DNA from: Clarkia xantiana subsp. parviflora
Lineage: Eukaryota > Streptophyta > Magnoliopsida > Myrtales > Onagraceae
NCBI GenBank assembly: GCA_036873135.1
Contig: JAPTYO010000018.1
Location: 7,803,503 to 7,867,502 of the forward strand
DNA length: 64,000 nt
Direction: 5' to 3'
Shown here one piece after another: positions 12,165 to 23,169 of this stretch. The notes below the pieces were generated by a model. That model had not been told where the DNA came from, made no database searches, and saw only the letters and a program-made list of their open reading frames with translations. The translations under genes were made by a program, and so were the position numbers. Numbering within the stretch: position 1 is the first letter of the stretch; the number at the start of each line of letters is the position of its first letter.

Positions 12165-12880
12165 GGCATGTCCGGTCGCACGGAAAACCTCATATGAACA
12201 ATTCGGGAAATGGATTTGATCAATGAATAAATATTTATGTGTTGAGCAACAACATATTAATAGGCACACTCCAATTCCGGCGAGTTGGAGCTGTTGGCAT
12301 TTAGAGTAAATAGGTCGTCGTAATAGTAGCCCATTAATATATGTCCAACATGCTAAGCACAATTGGGTTATGACATATAGGGGATTTCGGGTCCGGCCGA
12401 AATTCCCTTGGGGCATACGTGGCTCATGTGGGCGGCCTAATTAAACTAGGGATTTCGGCCGAAATAGTGAGCAAACCCACCAAGGGTTTTGCTCACCTCC
12501 TCTTTTAAATAAGAGGTGTTAGAGATTTCTTGGGGTTGGTCATTCTCTCCCTTTTAGTAGTCACAAAAAAATATTCTCTCCTTAGAAACACTAAGGTTTG
12601 ATCGATCATATACTACCTAGATTATGTGCCAAATAACTTAAAGTAATTCACCACGTAGATCCATCTAGTAACCGGATTGAAAGAATCATTGCTGTGGAGA
12701 CCATTGCCTTCGGATTGCCTCCTTAACAAGAGTCAAACGAAGGACACCGTCCGACATTCCGTGAACTCCCTGTTGATGTCCTAGACTACGAATTGCGATA
12801 TAGGTATGTGCACCCTTTCCGTTGCGTATTGGTTACCTGGAATGTATCTGTTTTGATCCATATTAATTATCCCTAAAACC
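12165..12880 (+). repeat. Ty1/copia LTR relic, plus orientation
   Basis: Blocks match the reverse complement of the copia LTRs at 4680 and 7632: CCGGTCGCACGGAAAACCTC, ATTCCGGCGAGTTGGAGCTG and, near its end, AGGTATGTGCACCC followed by a CGTTGCGTATTGGTTAC-like block. No copia coding sequence adjoins it, so it is a solo or truncated LTR. The edges are approximate. Confidence 0.6.
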
Positions 12881-13118
12881 ATAAGGTATGATGGTTGATA
12901 TGTATAATTATTGATACAATAATGGCGATTAATCAAATTCATTGAATTGATATTATTTCATCATACGTATATCTTTTATTCATCGATTGACATATCTTGA
13001 TTCATTCTCATCAGTAGATTCCCGTCTATGGATATTAATTAGATACATATTAGTAAATCACTTATAGGTATTAATCATGTTTTATACTAATGATTTCTAA
13101 TATACGTAAAAAAATATA
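12881..13118. other. AT-rich spacer
   Basis: No open frame or repeat of note. This is the sequence into which element C1 inserted. Confidence 0.4.
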
Positions 13119-13123
13119 GTATA
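13119..13123. repeat. C1 target-site duplication, left (GTATA)
   Basis: GTATA directly precedes the TG of the left LTR. The same five bases follow the CA of the right LTR at 24412-24416. A 5-bp duplication is the normal footprint of Ty3/gypsy integrase. Confidence 0.9.
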
Positions 13124-13884
13124 TGTTGGATCACGGTCGAAGCTCCGTTACGTCCTTGACGGAATGCTCTGGACTCCTGGGCTCCACGTAATCCTGCAAA
13201 AAGGGATGACCTGGGTGGTGACCCAGAATCCCTCTCCGATGCTTAAATGAGTATACGATCAATGGGGTGGCAGCAGTAATCTAAGTACGTATTAGATAGC
13301 TCGTGTTTTCCGAGTGACTTCCTTCTTTATATAGGAAGGGAAGTCACTCAGTTACCTGTGACCGTGATTGGCCGTTTTGCCCATGATTCCGTGTATCTCG
13401 CCACGATTCCGCATATCTCGGTCGGGATTCCGTATATCTCGTCCCACGCTCCGCGTATCTTACCCATACTTCCGCGTATCTCGGGCACGCCCTGCGTATC
13501 TCGGGGGACTTATCTATATCTTTAACCGTCTCCCACTACTCTATCTAGTAGGCGGGTTTCTCGGTCTTTATCCTCTGATCACAAGTCTCGACTCCCGTCG
13601 GGGACTCCAGAGTTATCTCATTCTAGATCACCACCCAGGACCCCTTGTCTCACGAGACGGGTCCAACCTCTGCGGGGCTTTTATCATCGGGGCCTTTACT
13701 AAGGCATGTCGGGGCCTACTCAGAGGCTTCTTGTCAGGAGCATTCAGCTCATATATCGGGACCACTAAAGTCGGGACCCTTCATACTGGGCCTCTGGGCC
13801 TTCCAGGCTTTTCATTAGGCCCACTGGACCTACTCGCCGTCCATTGGCTGTTTACGGGGCTAACGATTACATCGGAACCCATCA
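13124..13884 (-). repeat. C1 3' LTR
   Basis: In element sense it runs TGATGGGTTCCG...CCAACA. Its length of 761 bp equals that of the partner at 23651-24411. It contains a U3 array of about 20-bp GATACGCGG-type repeats (about 13378-13508) and the TATATAAAG box. Confidence 0.95.
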
Positions 13885-13897
13885 TTTGCCCCCAAGA
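13885..13897 (-). other. C1 polypurine tract
   Basis: On the minus strand TCTTGGGGGCAAA ends exactly at the TGATGGG start of the 3' LTR. This is the primer site for plus-strand DNA synthesis. The same tract precedes the 3' LTRs of C2, D1 and D2. Confidence 0.85.
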
Positions 13898-13948
13898 CAT
13901 GGGGGACTTTTAGTTCGTCGTGTCTTCCAGTTAAGATCTTCTGACCTC

Positions 13949-14075
13949 GATGTCGGAGGCTTTTGTCTTCATACCTCCTGATACCGCCGTCGGGGGCTTT
14001 TGTCTTCGTACCTCCCGATACCGCCGTCGGGGGCTTTTATCCTTTACATTTCTTGATACCTCAGTCGGAGGCTTC
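13949..14075. repeat. 37-bp tandem repeat between polypurine tract and antisense gene (C1)
   Basis: There are about three and a half units, each built as GTCGG.GGCTTTT.TCTTC..ACCTCC.GATACC, 37 bp long. The same repeat occurs in C2 at about 26409-26540. Its role is unknown. It lies upstream of the antisense-gene promoter. Confidence 0.7.
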
Positions 14076-14302
14076 GTGGTTGTCGTATGACAGAGTCTCT
14101 CACTCATGATTACTTCGAGCCCACTGGGCTTTGTGGGCAGTTGCCAAATCCGAGGAGACTCCTCGGTTATCGCAGCATTAAATGCTAGAGATTATGAAAC
14201 GACACCCGAATCGGCGTGACTGTTGCTTTCTGAAAAAGCGTGTATTACGTCACCACGTCTCTTCCGTACCGTCTTCCCGATATCAACGACCACGATCGAA
14301 TC

Positions 14303-14359
14303 GTTTCATCTTCAACGGTCAAGATGAAGTCCTTCCATTTTTCCTTTTGCTTATAAAAG
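14303..14359 (+). promoter_or_regulatory. Predicted promoter of the C1 antisense gene
   Basis: GTTTCATCTTCAACGGTC (14303-14320) is followed by TATAAAAG (14352-14359), about 150 bp before the ATG at 14502. The same block and TATA box occur upstream of the antisense gene in C2, D1 and D2. GCATTATTCACTTC follows the TATA box and resembles a conserved start region. The AACGG core resembles plant MYB sites (inference). Confidence 0.6.
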
Positions 14360-14501
14360 CTAAGACCCTAGCATTATTCACTTCTTCTCCACCTTCCCAG
14401 TTTCTGCCGTTCTTGCATTCGAAGTTCCTCCTGCTGTTCAAGTGATCCAAGGCCTTCAACTTTTCCGATCTTCCTTCATCTTCTCTCAACGATCATCAAT
14501 C

Positions 14502-17198
14502 ATGTCTGGTAAGGGTCTTCTTCTCTGTTTTCATGATTTGCTGATGTTTGCTCTTCTTTTCTCAAATCTTCTTGTTCGTGACCGTTTTTAGACGAGGCTA
14601 GGGCCCCTTTCACCTTTGAGTTGGCCATTAATGAGATTTCTGAGGCCTCGTATGAGGTTGCTCTTCGAGATGGCTGCATTACCTCGGATTGGGAGCCTCG
14701 TTTCCCCTACGAGTCTCAGCCTGCCGTCCGAAGGAAGCACATCGTTACGCGTCCTCGAGAGGGGGAAGTGTTCGTCTCTGCCGGACAAATAAGCGCAGGG
14801 ATTCGATTCCCCTTCTGCGGGAACCTGGTGGAGATGTGCAATTTCTACAAGACGCACCCTTGTACCTTCTCTCCACACGCCATCCGCGTGTGGAATGCCT
14901 TCCAACTTCTATGCCACCGCCAGCAGTGGACGTACAGTCTACTACTCTTCCGTACCTTTTATGGAATGAAGTGCAACAAGGCTGGTGTCTGCTCCTTCTC
15001 CCCCCGACTCCCCAAGTGGACAAAGGAGCAACTTTCACGTTTCGGCTGGGATAGCGAGACCTGGAAGTTCCACAAGGATCGGGTGCTGATTCGCGACTCG
15101 GGGTCTGATAATAGTGGGTGGAAGAAGTACTACTTCTTTGTCCAAAATAGCTCTGTCCCATGGCCTCAATGGGAGGTCGTGGCGGACCCTGCCCCCAAGC
15201 TTCAGGTCTACACTGAGGATGACCTCAACACTCTCCAAATGGTTCAGCTCTACCGTTGGGGAGACAACTTCATACCCATCGACGCCAACAAGCTCCTGGA
15301 GAAGGACTTGATTCACATCGGAGTCCGACTCCTCGACTCCGTTTCCAAAGATTTAGTCATCTGGGTAACGCTTCTAACCATCTTGTCTTTTATTTTTGCA
15401 GCCAAGAAGGCATCTCTGCTGACTAGTCTCATGTTGAAGCAGGGCGAGACTGACGCCGTCCAGAGTGGCTCCAAGCGGAGGCGGAAGTCCTTGAAGAAGG
15501 GCGCCTCCTCTTCCGCCACCCCATCTGCTGCCCCTCCGACCGAAGAACAGGTCGTGGCCAAGCGAGCCAGGAGGGAGGAAATTGACCAAGCCTTCGGGGT
15601 CACTACCGCCGAGGAAGGTAAGCATGTCCGCCGTGCTATTAGAAAATATATGAAACTGGTTCCTAAGGAGTTTATCCCCGCTGATCGAAAAACGCGGGTT
15701 CGAGAAATCAAGTACATCCTTCAAGGGGAAACCCCCCGCGTTCTCAAGGTGGGGTACTACAACTTCTTCGGAAAGGATCAGTACCTCGAGTCTCGACTCC
15801 TTTGGTGTCCTCGTGGCACCCTTCCTGACTTCATTCATCCTGCCACCACAGGTCCATCGGAGGTTCCTACTCCGACGAAGGCTACCATTCCAGCGGAGAC
15901 TGCGGCTCCGCAAGAGCTGATGCTGGAGGATATCCCGACGGAAGCCCAGTTCCGTCAGGTGACTGATTTGGAGGCCTCCCCTTCCTCCGAGGAACCCAAT
16001 GAGGGTGCCCTGCTTCCCCGCCGCAGGTCAGGACAAAGCAGCCTGAGGCCCGTCGTGAGGGACGTGTCCCGGAGCCCTCCTCCTGAGTTCCGCACTCCTA
16101 CTCCTGAGCCTCCTCCGACTGAGGTAGCTCCTCCCGCTGATGATGCCGGGGTTATCCCTCCTCTTCCGATGGATGAAAATCTTTACAAGATTTACACCCC
16201 CGACCAGGCGACGATTCCTTGGCATCCGATCGAATCTCTTCAAGGGGTTCCTCTGTTACGGGGGAACCTTCAGCCTGACTTGGCCCTGCATCTGCTGGCA
16301 GGGTCAATTCCTCCTGCTTTGAAGCAGCCGATTTCCTTGGCGCGGGAGGACAATGAAGAAGAGTTTCGCGCTATGGCCGTCCGTCGGATGGAGGTAATAC
16401 TTTACCTTTGCTTTGTTTTCTTCATTGTCTTTGCCTTCGACCATCGGATTCTAATCTTTTTTCCTTTCGCCTTAGGAAACCGCGGACCAGCAGCGCTGCT
16501 TTGGCATTGCCCTGGCTCTGAAGGGTGCCTTGGAGGAGGCTGAAGCTAAGTCGAACCCCGACGTGCTGGCCAAGCTCCAGGCAGACCTCGACGAGGCTGT
16601 GGCGGCCAAGAATAAGATGGCCAAGGAGAAGGCTCTCCTTGACGAGATGGCCAAGGGCCTGCTTAAGCAGGTTCAAGATCATGAGGTCGTCCTGCGTCGG
16701 GAGCAGAGGATGATGCAGGAGGAGCATCGACGGCACGAGGCGGAGAAGGAGCAGCTCCTCCGCGAAAAAGGTGTTTTCGCGGATCTTCTCGCGGAGACCA
16801 AGGCGAGGTTTGAGACCGAGAGGGCTGAGTTCTCTGCCCAGCTGGCTGAGGCAAAGGCTCAGGGCCACGAAGAGGGTCGTCTGCGGGGTCGCGAGGAGTA
16901 TCGGGACTCCGAAGAATTCAAGGCGGATGCCGTGGGGTTCTGCAAGGCCGAGATGGAGAATGTTCTATTCAACGCCGTCGAGGAGCTTTACACGGCGCAC
17001 GAGGGCTCCATCGACTTTAAGAAGTCCGAGACCCTTGCCCCTTTCGCCGAGAAATACTTCAACCTCCCCGCGGAGAGCGATGAGGCCGACGCTGTGGACC
17101 TGATTCCGCAGACTACGGAGCCTTCTGCCCAGGCCCCTCCAAATCCTGCTCCCTCCAATGCCGCTGAGGACCCGACCTCCAACAAGGACCAAGCTTAG
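14502..17198 (+). CDS. C1 antisense gene (aORF), spliced, open throughout
   Basis: This gene lies opposite to gag-pol inside C1. My model has four exons: 14502-14508 (ATGTCTG), 14592-15364, about 15407-16393 and 16476-17198, giving about 829 aa. The GT-AG introns at 14509-14591 and 16394-16475 keep frame. The short one starting at 15365 is uncertain: the first CAG (15401) breaks frame, the next AG (15406) keeps it. The N-terminal domain (about residues 70-200) contains GIRFPFCGNLVEMC, FSPHAIRVWNAF, FRTFYGMKCN and PKWTKEQLSRFGW, like the Pfam 'putative gypsy type transposon' domain. A basic patch (KRRRKSLKK), Pro/Thr-rich linkers and a conserved block (KYILQGETPRVLK) follow. The last exon is a long Glu/Lys/Ala coiled coil ending SNKDQA. 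No stop or frameshift is seen. Antisense ORFs are known in Tat elements; the function is unknown. Confidence 0.75.
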
Positions 17199-17379
17199 TG
17201 CTTTATATTTGTTAGTCCTTGTAGTTTTTCTCCTCGTCTTCTTTATCCTATGTATCGGAACCCTTAGGCCTTCGAGCCTTTATATAAGCAGTTTCTTTTC
17301 ATCTGTTTTGGCCCCGATACTCGTTTGCACTTATCTAAAGCGGCTTTAAATTCGTTACTCAGAACGTTCCGATGCACCA

Positions 17380-18165
17380 TTTAAGATGACTTCATACGTC
17401 CCTCCGACGCTTTACTCGAGACTTTACCACTTAAGGCTTCTCGTCTTATCGGGATTTCACCACTTAAGGTTTCTCATCCAATCGGGACTTCACCACTTAA
17501 GGTTTCTTGTCCAATCGGGACTTCACCACTTAAGGTTTCTTGTCCCTGCCTTCCAAGGCTTATTTTCCCCATCACTTAAGACGATTTTTCACACCCCTTA
17601 GGGCTTTTACCGCGCCGAATCAGACGACTTTAATCGTACCCTTTAAGGGCTTTTATCGCGCCTTTCCCAGACGGCTTAATCGTACCCTTTAAGGCTTTTT
17701 GCCGCATCATATAGACGACTTACGCGGACTTGCTAAGGCTTTTTCGTACCCCTTAAGGCTTTTGGCCGCATCATATAGACGACTTACGCGGACCCATTAG
17801 GGCCTTTTCGTACCCGTTAAGGCTTTTGGTCGCATCATATAGACGACTTACGCGGACCCATTAGGGCCTTTTCGTACCTAGGCTTTTGATTGCATCATAA
17901 AGACGACTTACACATACCCCGTAGGGCTTTTGTCCGTACCTATTAAGGCTTTTGGCCTCATCATATAGACGACTTACGCATACCTCGTAAGGCTCTTTAT
18001 CGTACCTCGGAAGGCTTCTTGTCGCGCCATAAAGGCGACTCACTCGTACCTCGTAAGGCTTTTTGTCGCGCCATAAAGGCGACTCACTCGTACCTCGTAA
18101 GGCTTTTTATCGTACCTCGGAAGGATTTTTGTCGCGCCCTTCAGGACGTCTTACTAACAGTTAGA
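17380..18165. repeat. C1 minisatellite between pol and antisense gene
   Basis: Two repeat types run in series. At about 17410-17560 are units of CACCACTTAAGGTTTCT with TCGTCC and ATCGGGACTT. From about 17640 on are composite units near 64 bp of the form GCATCATATAGACGACTTACGCGGACC...TTAAGGCTTTTGG, degenerating to GCGCCATAAAGGCGACT units at the end. In element sense the core is CCTTAAGTGGTG, which is also the core of the arrays in D1 and D2. Confidence 0.85.
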
Positions 18166-18201
18166 TTAAATCTAAAAGAAATTTGATCGGAAGCAACTTC
18201 T

Positions 18202-18207
18202 TTTATT
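18202..18207 (-). terminator. Possible poly(A) signal after C1 pol
   Basis: On the minus strand GAATAAAAGAAGTTGCTTC contains AATAAA about 70 bp after the pol stop. The same block (AATAAAGAGGTTGCTTCC in D elements) occurs at this place in all four elements, which suggests a conserved 3' end for the sense transcript (inference). Confidence 0.4.
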
Positions 18208-18277
18208 CATAAATAGCTCACGGCTTTGCTTACATCGGATTGATAGATAACTTGCGCCATTCGCGGCGGCTTAATTA

Positions 18278-20730
18278 TCAGACATGATACTTCTTCAAGT
18301 GTTCGCCACTGAAGGAATGCTTCAACGTCTTGCCATCAAGGTCCTCTAGCTTGTACGCATTCGGGGCCGGCATCCCTACGATCTTGTAGGGTCCCTCCCA
18401 TTTCGGCGAAAGCTTGTTGATCCGATCTTGATGAATGAACTCGTTCCTCCGCCAGACAAGTTTTCCAACGAAGAACTGTCAGGACTTGACACGCCGATTG
18501 TAATATCGGGCTGTTGCCAGACGCATCCGAGCCTGAACTTCATCGGCCTACCATCTTTTCTCCTCGAGCAAGTCTAAGTCTAGACGTCTCATTTCCTCGT
18601 TCGTCAGAGGCTCGTAATATTTCCCGCGATGGGACGCCACCGCTATCTCCACGGGAGCGACTGCCTCCGTGCCATAGACCAGGCCAAACGGAGTTTCTCC
18701 TGTTGATTGCTTGGGTGTTGTTCTAACAGCCCACAGCACATTTTCAAGCTCATCCAGCCAATGGCCCTGCAAGGCGTAGACTCTCTTCTTCAAGCCATCC
18801 ATCACGATCTTGTTGGCTGACTCTACTTGGCCATTGGTCTGAGCATGGCGGACTGAAGCGGTCCGATGTTCGATGTTCAACTCCTCCAGGTATTCCTTCA
18901 ACTGAGCCCCATTGAACGGGGGGCAATTGTCGCTGACCAGCACTCGAGGAACCCCATACCAGGATATGATCTGAGTTTGGAGGAACTTGAGGATCTGCTG
19001 TCCTGTCGTCTTGGCCAATGCTTGGGTGTTGTTCTAACAGCCCACAGCACATTTTCAAGCTCATCCAGCCAATGGCCCTGCAAGGCGTAGACTCTCTTCT
19101 TCAAGCCATCCATCACGATCTTGTTGGCTGACTCTACTTGGCCATTGGTCTGAGCATGGCGGACTGAAGCGGTCCGATGTTCGATGTTCAACTCCTCCAG
19201 GTATTCCTTCAACTGAGCCCCATTGAACGGGGGGCCATTGTCGCTGACCAGCACTCGAGGAACCCCATACCGGGATATGATCTGAGTTAGGAGGAACTTG
19301 AGGATCTGCTGTCCTGTCGTCTTGGCCAATGCCTTAGCCTCTATCCATTTCGAGAAGTAATCGATGGCCACGAGCAAATACTTGCACTGACCTTTCGCTT
19401 GGGGAAGAGGTCCCACCAAATCAATCCCCCATTGCGCGAAGGGCCAAGCACTCCTGATGGCCATCAAGTCCGCGGCGGGAGCCACGATATTTGGAGCGTA
19501 CCTCTGGCATGCATCACAGGATCGGACCATTGCTGTCGCTTCCTTGTTCATCGAAGGCCAATAGTAGCCTAAGTTCAATGCCTTCCTCACGATAGATCGG
19601 GCACCTTCATGACAGGCCGCGACTCCCTCGTGTAGCTCTCTTAGGATCCGATTTGTATCAGGCTCCGCCACGCATTTCAAGAAAGGCTTCACATGCCCCC
19701 TCTTGTATAACTGGTTGTCCACCATCACGTAGTCATTCGCAATTCGACGCAGCCTGACAGCTGCCACATCATCATCGGGAAGCACCCCCGTAGTTAGATA
19801 TGTGACCATCTGGGTCATCCAGGTGGATTTCTCTTCTTCCTCCGATCCTGTTTCCACAGCGCATACCTCCGATGGATCAATGGTCGAGGTGATCACTCTT
19901 TCCAGGAAATGCACCTTCCGATTCTCCTCCGAGGCCACTCCTAGGGCAAACTTGCTTAAGGCGTCTGTCTCCGCGTTTTCTTCCCTCGGGATTGCCTCGA
20001 TATCAAAGCTTTTGAAGCTTCCCTTCAAAGTCTGCACCTCGTGCAAATACTTCCTCATCGTCGGGCTCTTAGCTTCATAGTTCCCCTGGACCTGATTCAG
20101 ATCAAGCTGGCATCGCACTTCACTTTCAAATGATCAACCCCCGTACCCTTGGCAATCGTAAGGCCCGTGATGAGAGCCTCGTACTCCGCTTCATTGTTTG
20201 TGGCCTTGAACGTTAAGGCCAAAGCATATCGCAAGGGTTCGCCTCCACCGGGCGGTATTAATACGAATCCTGCCCCCGATCCTTCTATACTTGATGAACC
20301 ATCAGTGTACATCTCCCAAGTGTTCTCCTCATTTGGCTGTTCTGACTGTTCTATATCGGGGCCTGTTCTACTATCGGGTCCTCCATGGTTGCCCCCTCTG
20401 CGGGACTCGTTACTTCCAGATCGGGTGCCGTAGACTCAGCTATAAAATCTGCCAATGCCTGGCCCTTAATAGCAGTCCGCGGAGCAAAATGTATTTGGAA
20501 CTCCGTAAGCTCGATGGCCCATTTCACCAATCTCCCCGACGCCTCCGGTCGGTTCAAAAAGTGCTTCAAGTGCTGATTGGTCAACACTGTAACCTCGTGT
20601 GCATGGAAGTAAGGTCGGAGCTTTCGAGCGGCAACAATTAACGCAAAGAGATACTTCTCAATGGCGGGATAGTTCATTTCGGATTTGGCAAATGCCTTGC
20701 TTACATAATAGACAGGCACTTGGTTAGCAA
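18278..20730 (-). pseudogene. C1 RNase H-integrase region, broken
   Basis: Minus-strand order: the tail of the RT-linked RNase H (VPVYYVSKAFAKSEMNYP...), archaeal-type RNase H (MYTDGSSSIEGSGAGFVL), integrase zinc finger (H..H, CDACQRYAPN), integrase core (WGIDLVGPLP, SDNGPPFNG, NGQVESANK) and C-terminal domain ending HLKKYHV. Damage: one missing base near 20100 shifts frame in the RNase H. A 311-bp tandem duplication (18710-19331) doubles part of the integrase core and shifts frame. A stop replaces a Lys codon near 18545. The protein is not makeable. Confidence 0.9.
18710..19331. repeat. 311-bp tandem duplication in C1 integrase
   Basis: 18710-19020 and 19021-19331 are the same segment, starting CTTGGGTGTTG and ending CTTGGCCAATG. 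A few base differences are visible (for example the Asn-Gly codon of SDNG reads Asn-Cys in one copy). As 311 is not a multiple of three, the reading frame is lost. Confidence 0.95.
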
Positions 20731-21278
20731 AACCCTTTCGCACCAGGACTGGGTTAGCAACCCGTGTCTGGAATCGAGCTCCTTGATGAATCCAGCGTCG
20801 AGCAGTCAAACAGCTCCTTGAACTATCACGTCGGAGCTCCTTGATGAATCCATCCTTCTCATGCACTATCACGTCGGGACTGATTCCTGGCATATCACTC
20901 GGGGACCAGGCAAACAGCTCCTTGAACTCCTTCAGGAGCTCGATCAGCTCTCGGGCTCTTTCTTCTGACAAAGCAAACCCGATTTTCACCTTCCTTCGAG
21001 GTCCGTCAATCTCAACCTCCTTCAGATCCTCCATGGGGGCGGGACGCCCAAACTCCTCTCGAGGATCGGCATCGGTCTGCAGGACAGCCATGGCTTCCCT
21101 TCTTCTGCGTCGAGTGGCGTTAACATAACACTTTCGTGACGCCACCTGGTCGCCCTTAACCTCTCCGACACCGTGGTCAGTCGGGAACTTCATCTTCTGG
21201 TGGAAAGTTGAAGCAACTGCCATGATAGGGTTGATGGTGGTCCTCCCGATAATGGCGTTATACGTTCCCGCCGATTCT

Positions 21279-21606
21279 ACCACGACAAAATCCACGTTCC
21301 GCCGTTCCATCTTCCAGCCACTACCAAACTCTACTGGTAAGGTAATCATCCCCACCGGATAGGAGGTCGATCCGGAGAAGCCTACCATCGGGAAGTTCAC
21401 CTGCGTCAGGTCCTTCTTCGTCTTACCCATGGCCTCCAGGGCACCACGACAAAATCCACGTTCCGCCGTTCCATCTTCCAGCCACTACCAAACTCTACTG
21501 GTAAGGTAATCATCCCCACCGGATAGGAGGTCGATCCGGAGAAGCCTACCATCGGGATGTTCACCTGCGTTAGGTCCTTCTTCGTCTTACCCATGGCCTC
21601 CAGGGC
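21279..21606. repeat. 164-bp tandem duplication in C1 protease region
   Basis: 21279-21442 and 21443-21606 repeat the same segment, starting ACCACGACAAAATCC and ending GGCCTCCAGGGC, with two visible substitutions. The period of 164 bp shifts the frame just downstream of the protease active site. Confidence 0.95.
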
Positions 21607-23169
21607 ATCCATGAAAAGAATGTCGGAGGAGCTCCCTCCGTCTATCAGGATCCGCTTCATCTCGAATCCGTCCACGTCCAGGGTCACGACCAAGGGGTCA
21701 TTGTGGGGGCTCTCCACGCCTATCAAATCCTCCGCCGAGAAAGAAATCACCATTTCCTCCTTTAGAGTCCACGACCAGGACCTCTTGCCTAGCACCACAG
21801 CAGCGGAGATGCGAGAAGCATAATTCTCCCTAGAAGCGGTGGTGTCGCCTCCCGCTGCCATTCCTCCATGAATGACGTTAATGGTCCCCCGTCTCTCCTT
21901 ACGGGCACCAGAACCAGAGGGTTCCGACTCGACTTTCTTCTTCTTCGGGGATCGATCACGGGGCTTGGAACGGGACCGCGACCGACATTTGGAACGGGAT
22001 CGGCACCTTCCCCTTCCGACGAACTCTTTAAGCTTCCCCTTCTGGATCAGCTTCTCTATCTCCTTCTTCAGCTCCCGACAGTTATCTGTGTCGTGACCAT
22101 TGGCTCGATGGTACCGACAGTAACGATCAGAGCGACCTCTCAAGAATTCTCCTTCCTTCCTCGGGGGGTATCAAGCAAGACCCTGCCGATCCATCACAGC
22201 CAGCACGGAGGTCATCGAGCTGTTGATGGGGACACTTCAACCTTCGCGGTTATCCTTCTTTGGAGGACGCCTGTCCTCCCTTCTTTCGGGGCGACCACGA
22301 TTCCTACTCCCCTCCGAATTGTCGCTCCCTTTGCGATCATCCGACGGCTTGGACGATGGCTTTCCTCTTCCCGACTTCGGAGGATCGAGTTCCCCGGCAG
22401 CAATCTTTGACTCATGGACGTCGATTTGCTGTTTCACCCTCGCTTGCAGGGCCTCCATACTCCACACAGCCTCCGCGGATACACTGTGCATCAGGTCGGA
22501 ACCATACGGAGCAGTAAGGTTCCGAAGGAAAGTTCGGATGGTTTCTCCCTCCGATATCTCTTCATCGATCTCCGCGGAACTCGCAGTGAACCGTTGGTAG
22601 TAATATGCCAACGATTCGTCGGGTCTCTGCACCACTCGGGTTAGGGACCTTACACTCTTCAGGAGACGTCTTCGACCTTGGTACTGCTTGATGAAGCGGT
22701 CGTGCATATCGGCCCAGCACGTAATACTTCCCGGTGGTAGGCTGAAGAACCATGTCATGGCCCTTTCTCCCAAGGTGATCGGGAACAGCGAGCATATGAG
22801 ATCATCGTTCGAAGTCCTACCCATACAGGCCTAGACGTGTCTCTGAACGTGGCGAACTGGGTCCCCTTCACTATCATACTCCTTGATGGCCGGAATACCT
22901 AACCCGGGCGGGGCGACGGTATCTATTAGTCGCGGAACGAAAGGATGACTGGATCGATCCCTCAGCTCCGATGTCATCTGCTTCTGATCGCCCATGCAGA
23001 TGCTGACGATTTTCACCACCTGATCGGGGGTGATGGGGCCATTCAGGGGAATGGTCCTATTTTGCACTGGTCCCGGACCGTCGACCACGAATTTCTCCAA
23101 GTGCGCGGGCTCCTTACCCCTGTTCCTGGGCGGAACCTCTGAACCTCCTAATCTTCTGGGACCACCCTC

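Noticed and set aside
13368..13913. 181-codon open frame in the C1 3' LTR, with a near copy at 23895-24419
   Set aside because: It is the reverse of the U3 repeat array and LTR sequence. It exists twice only because LTRs are paired, has a repeat-driven composition and no domain.
15374..15913. Minus-strand frames of 130-180 codons over the C1 antisense gene
   Set aside because: Shadows of the plus-strand coding exons; no conserved motif.
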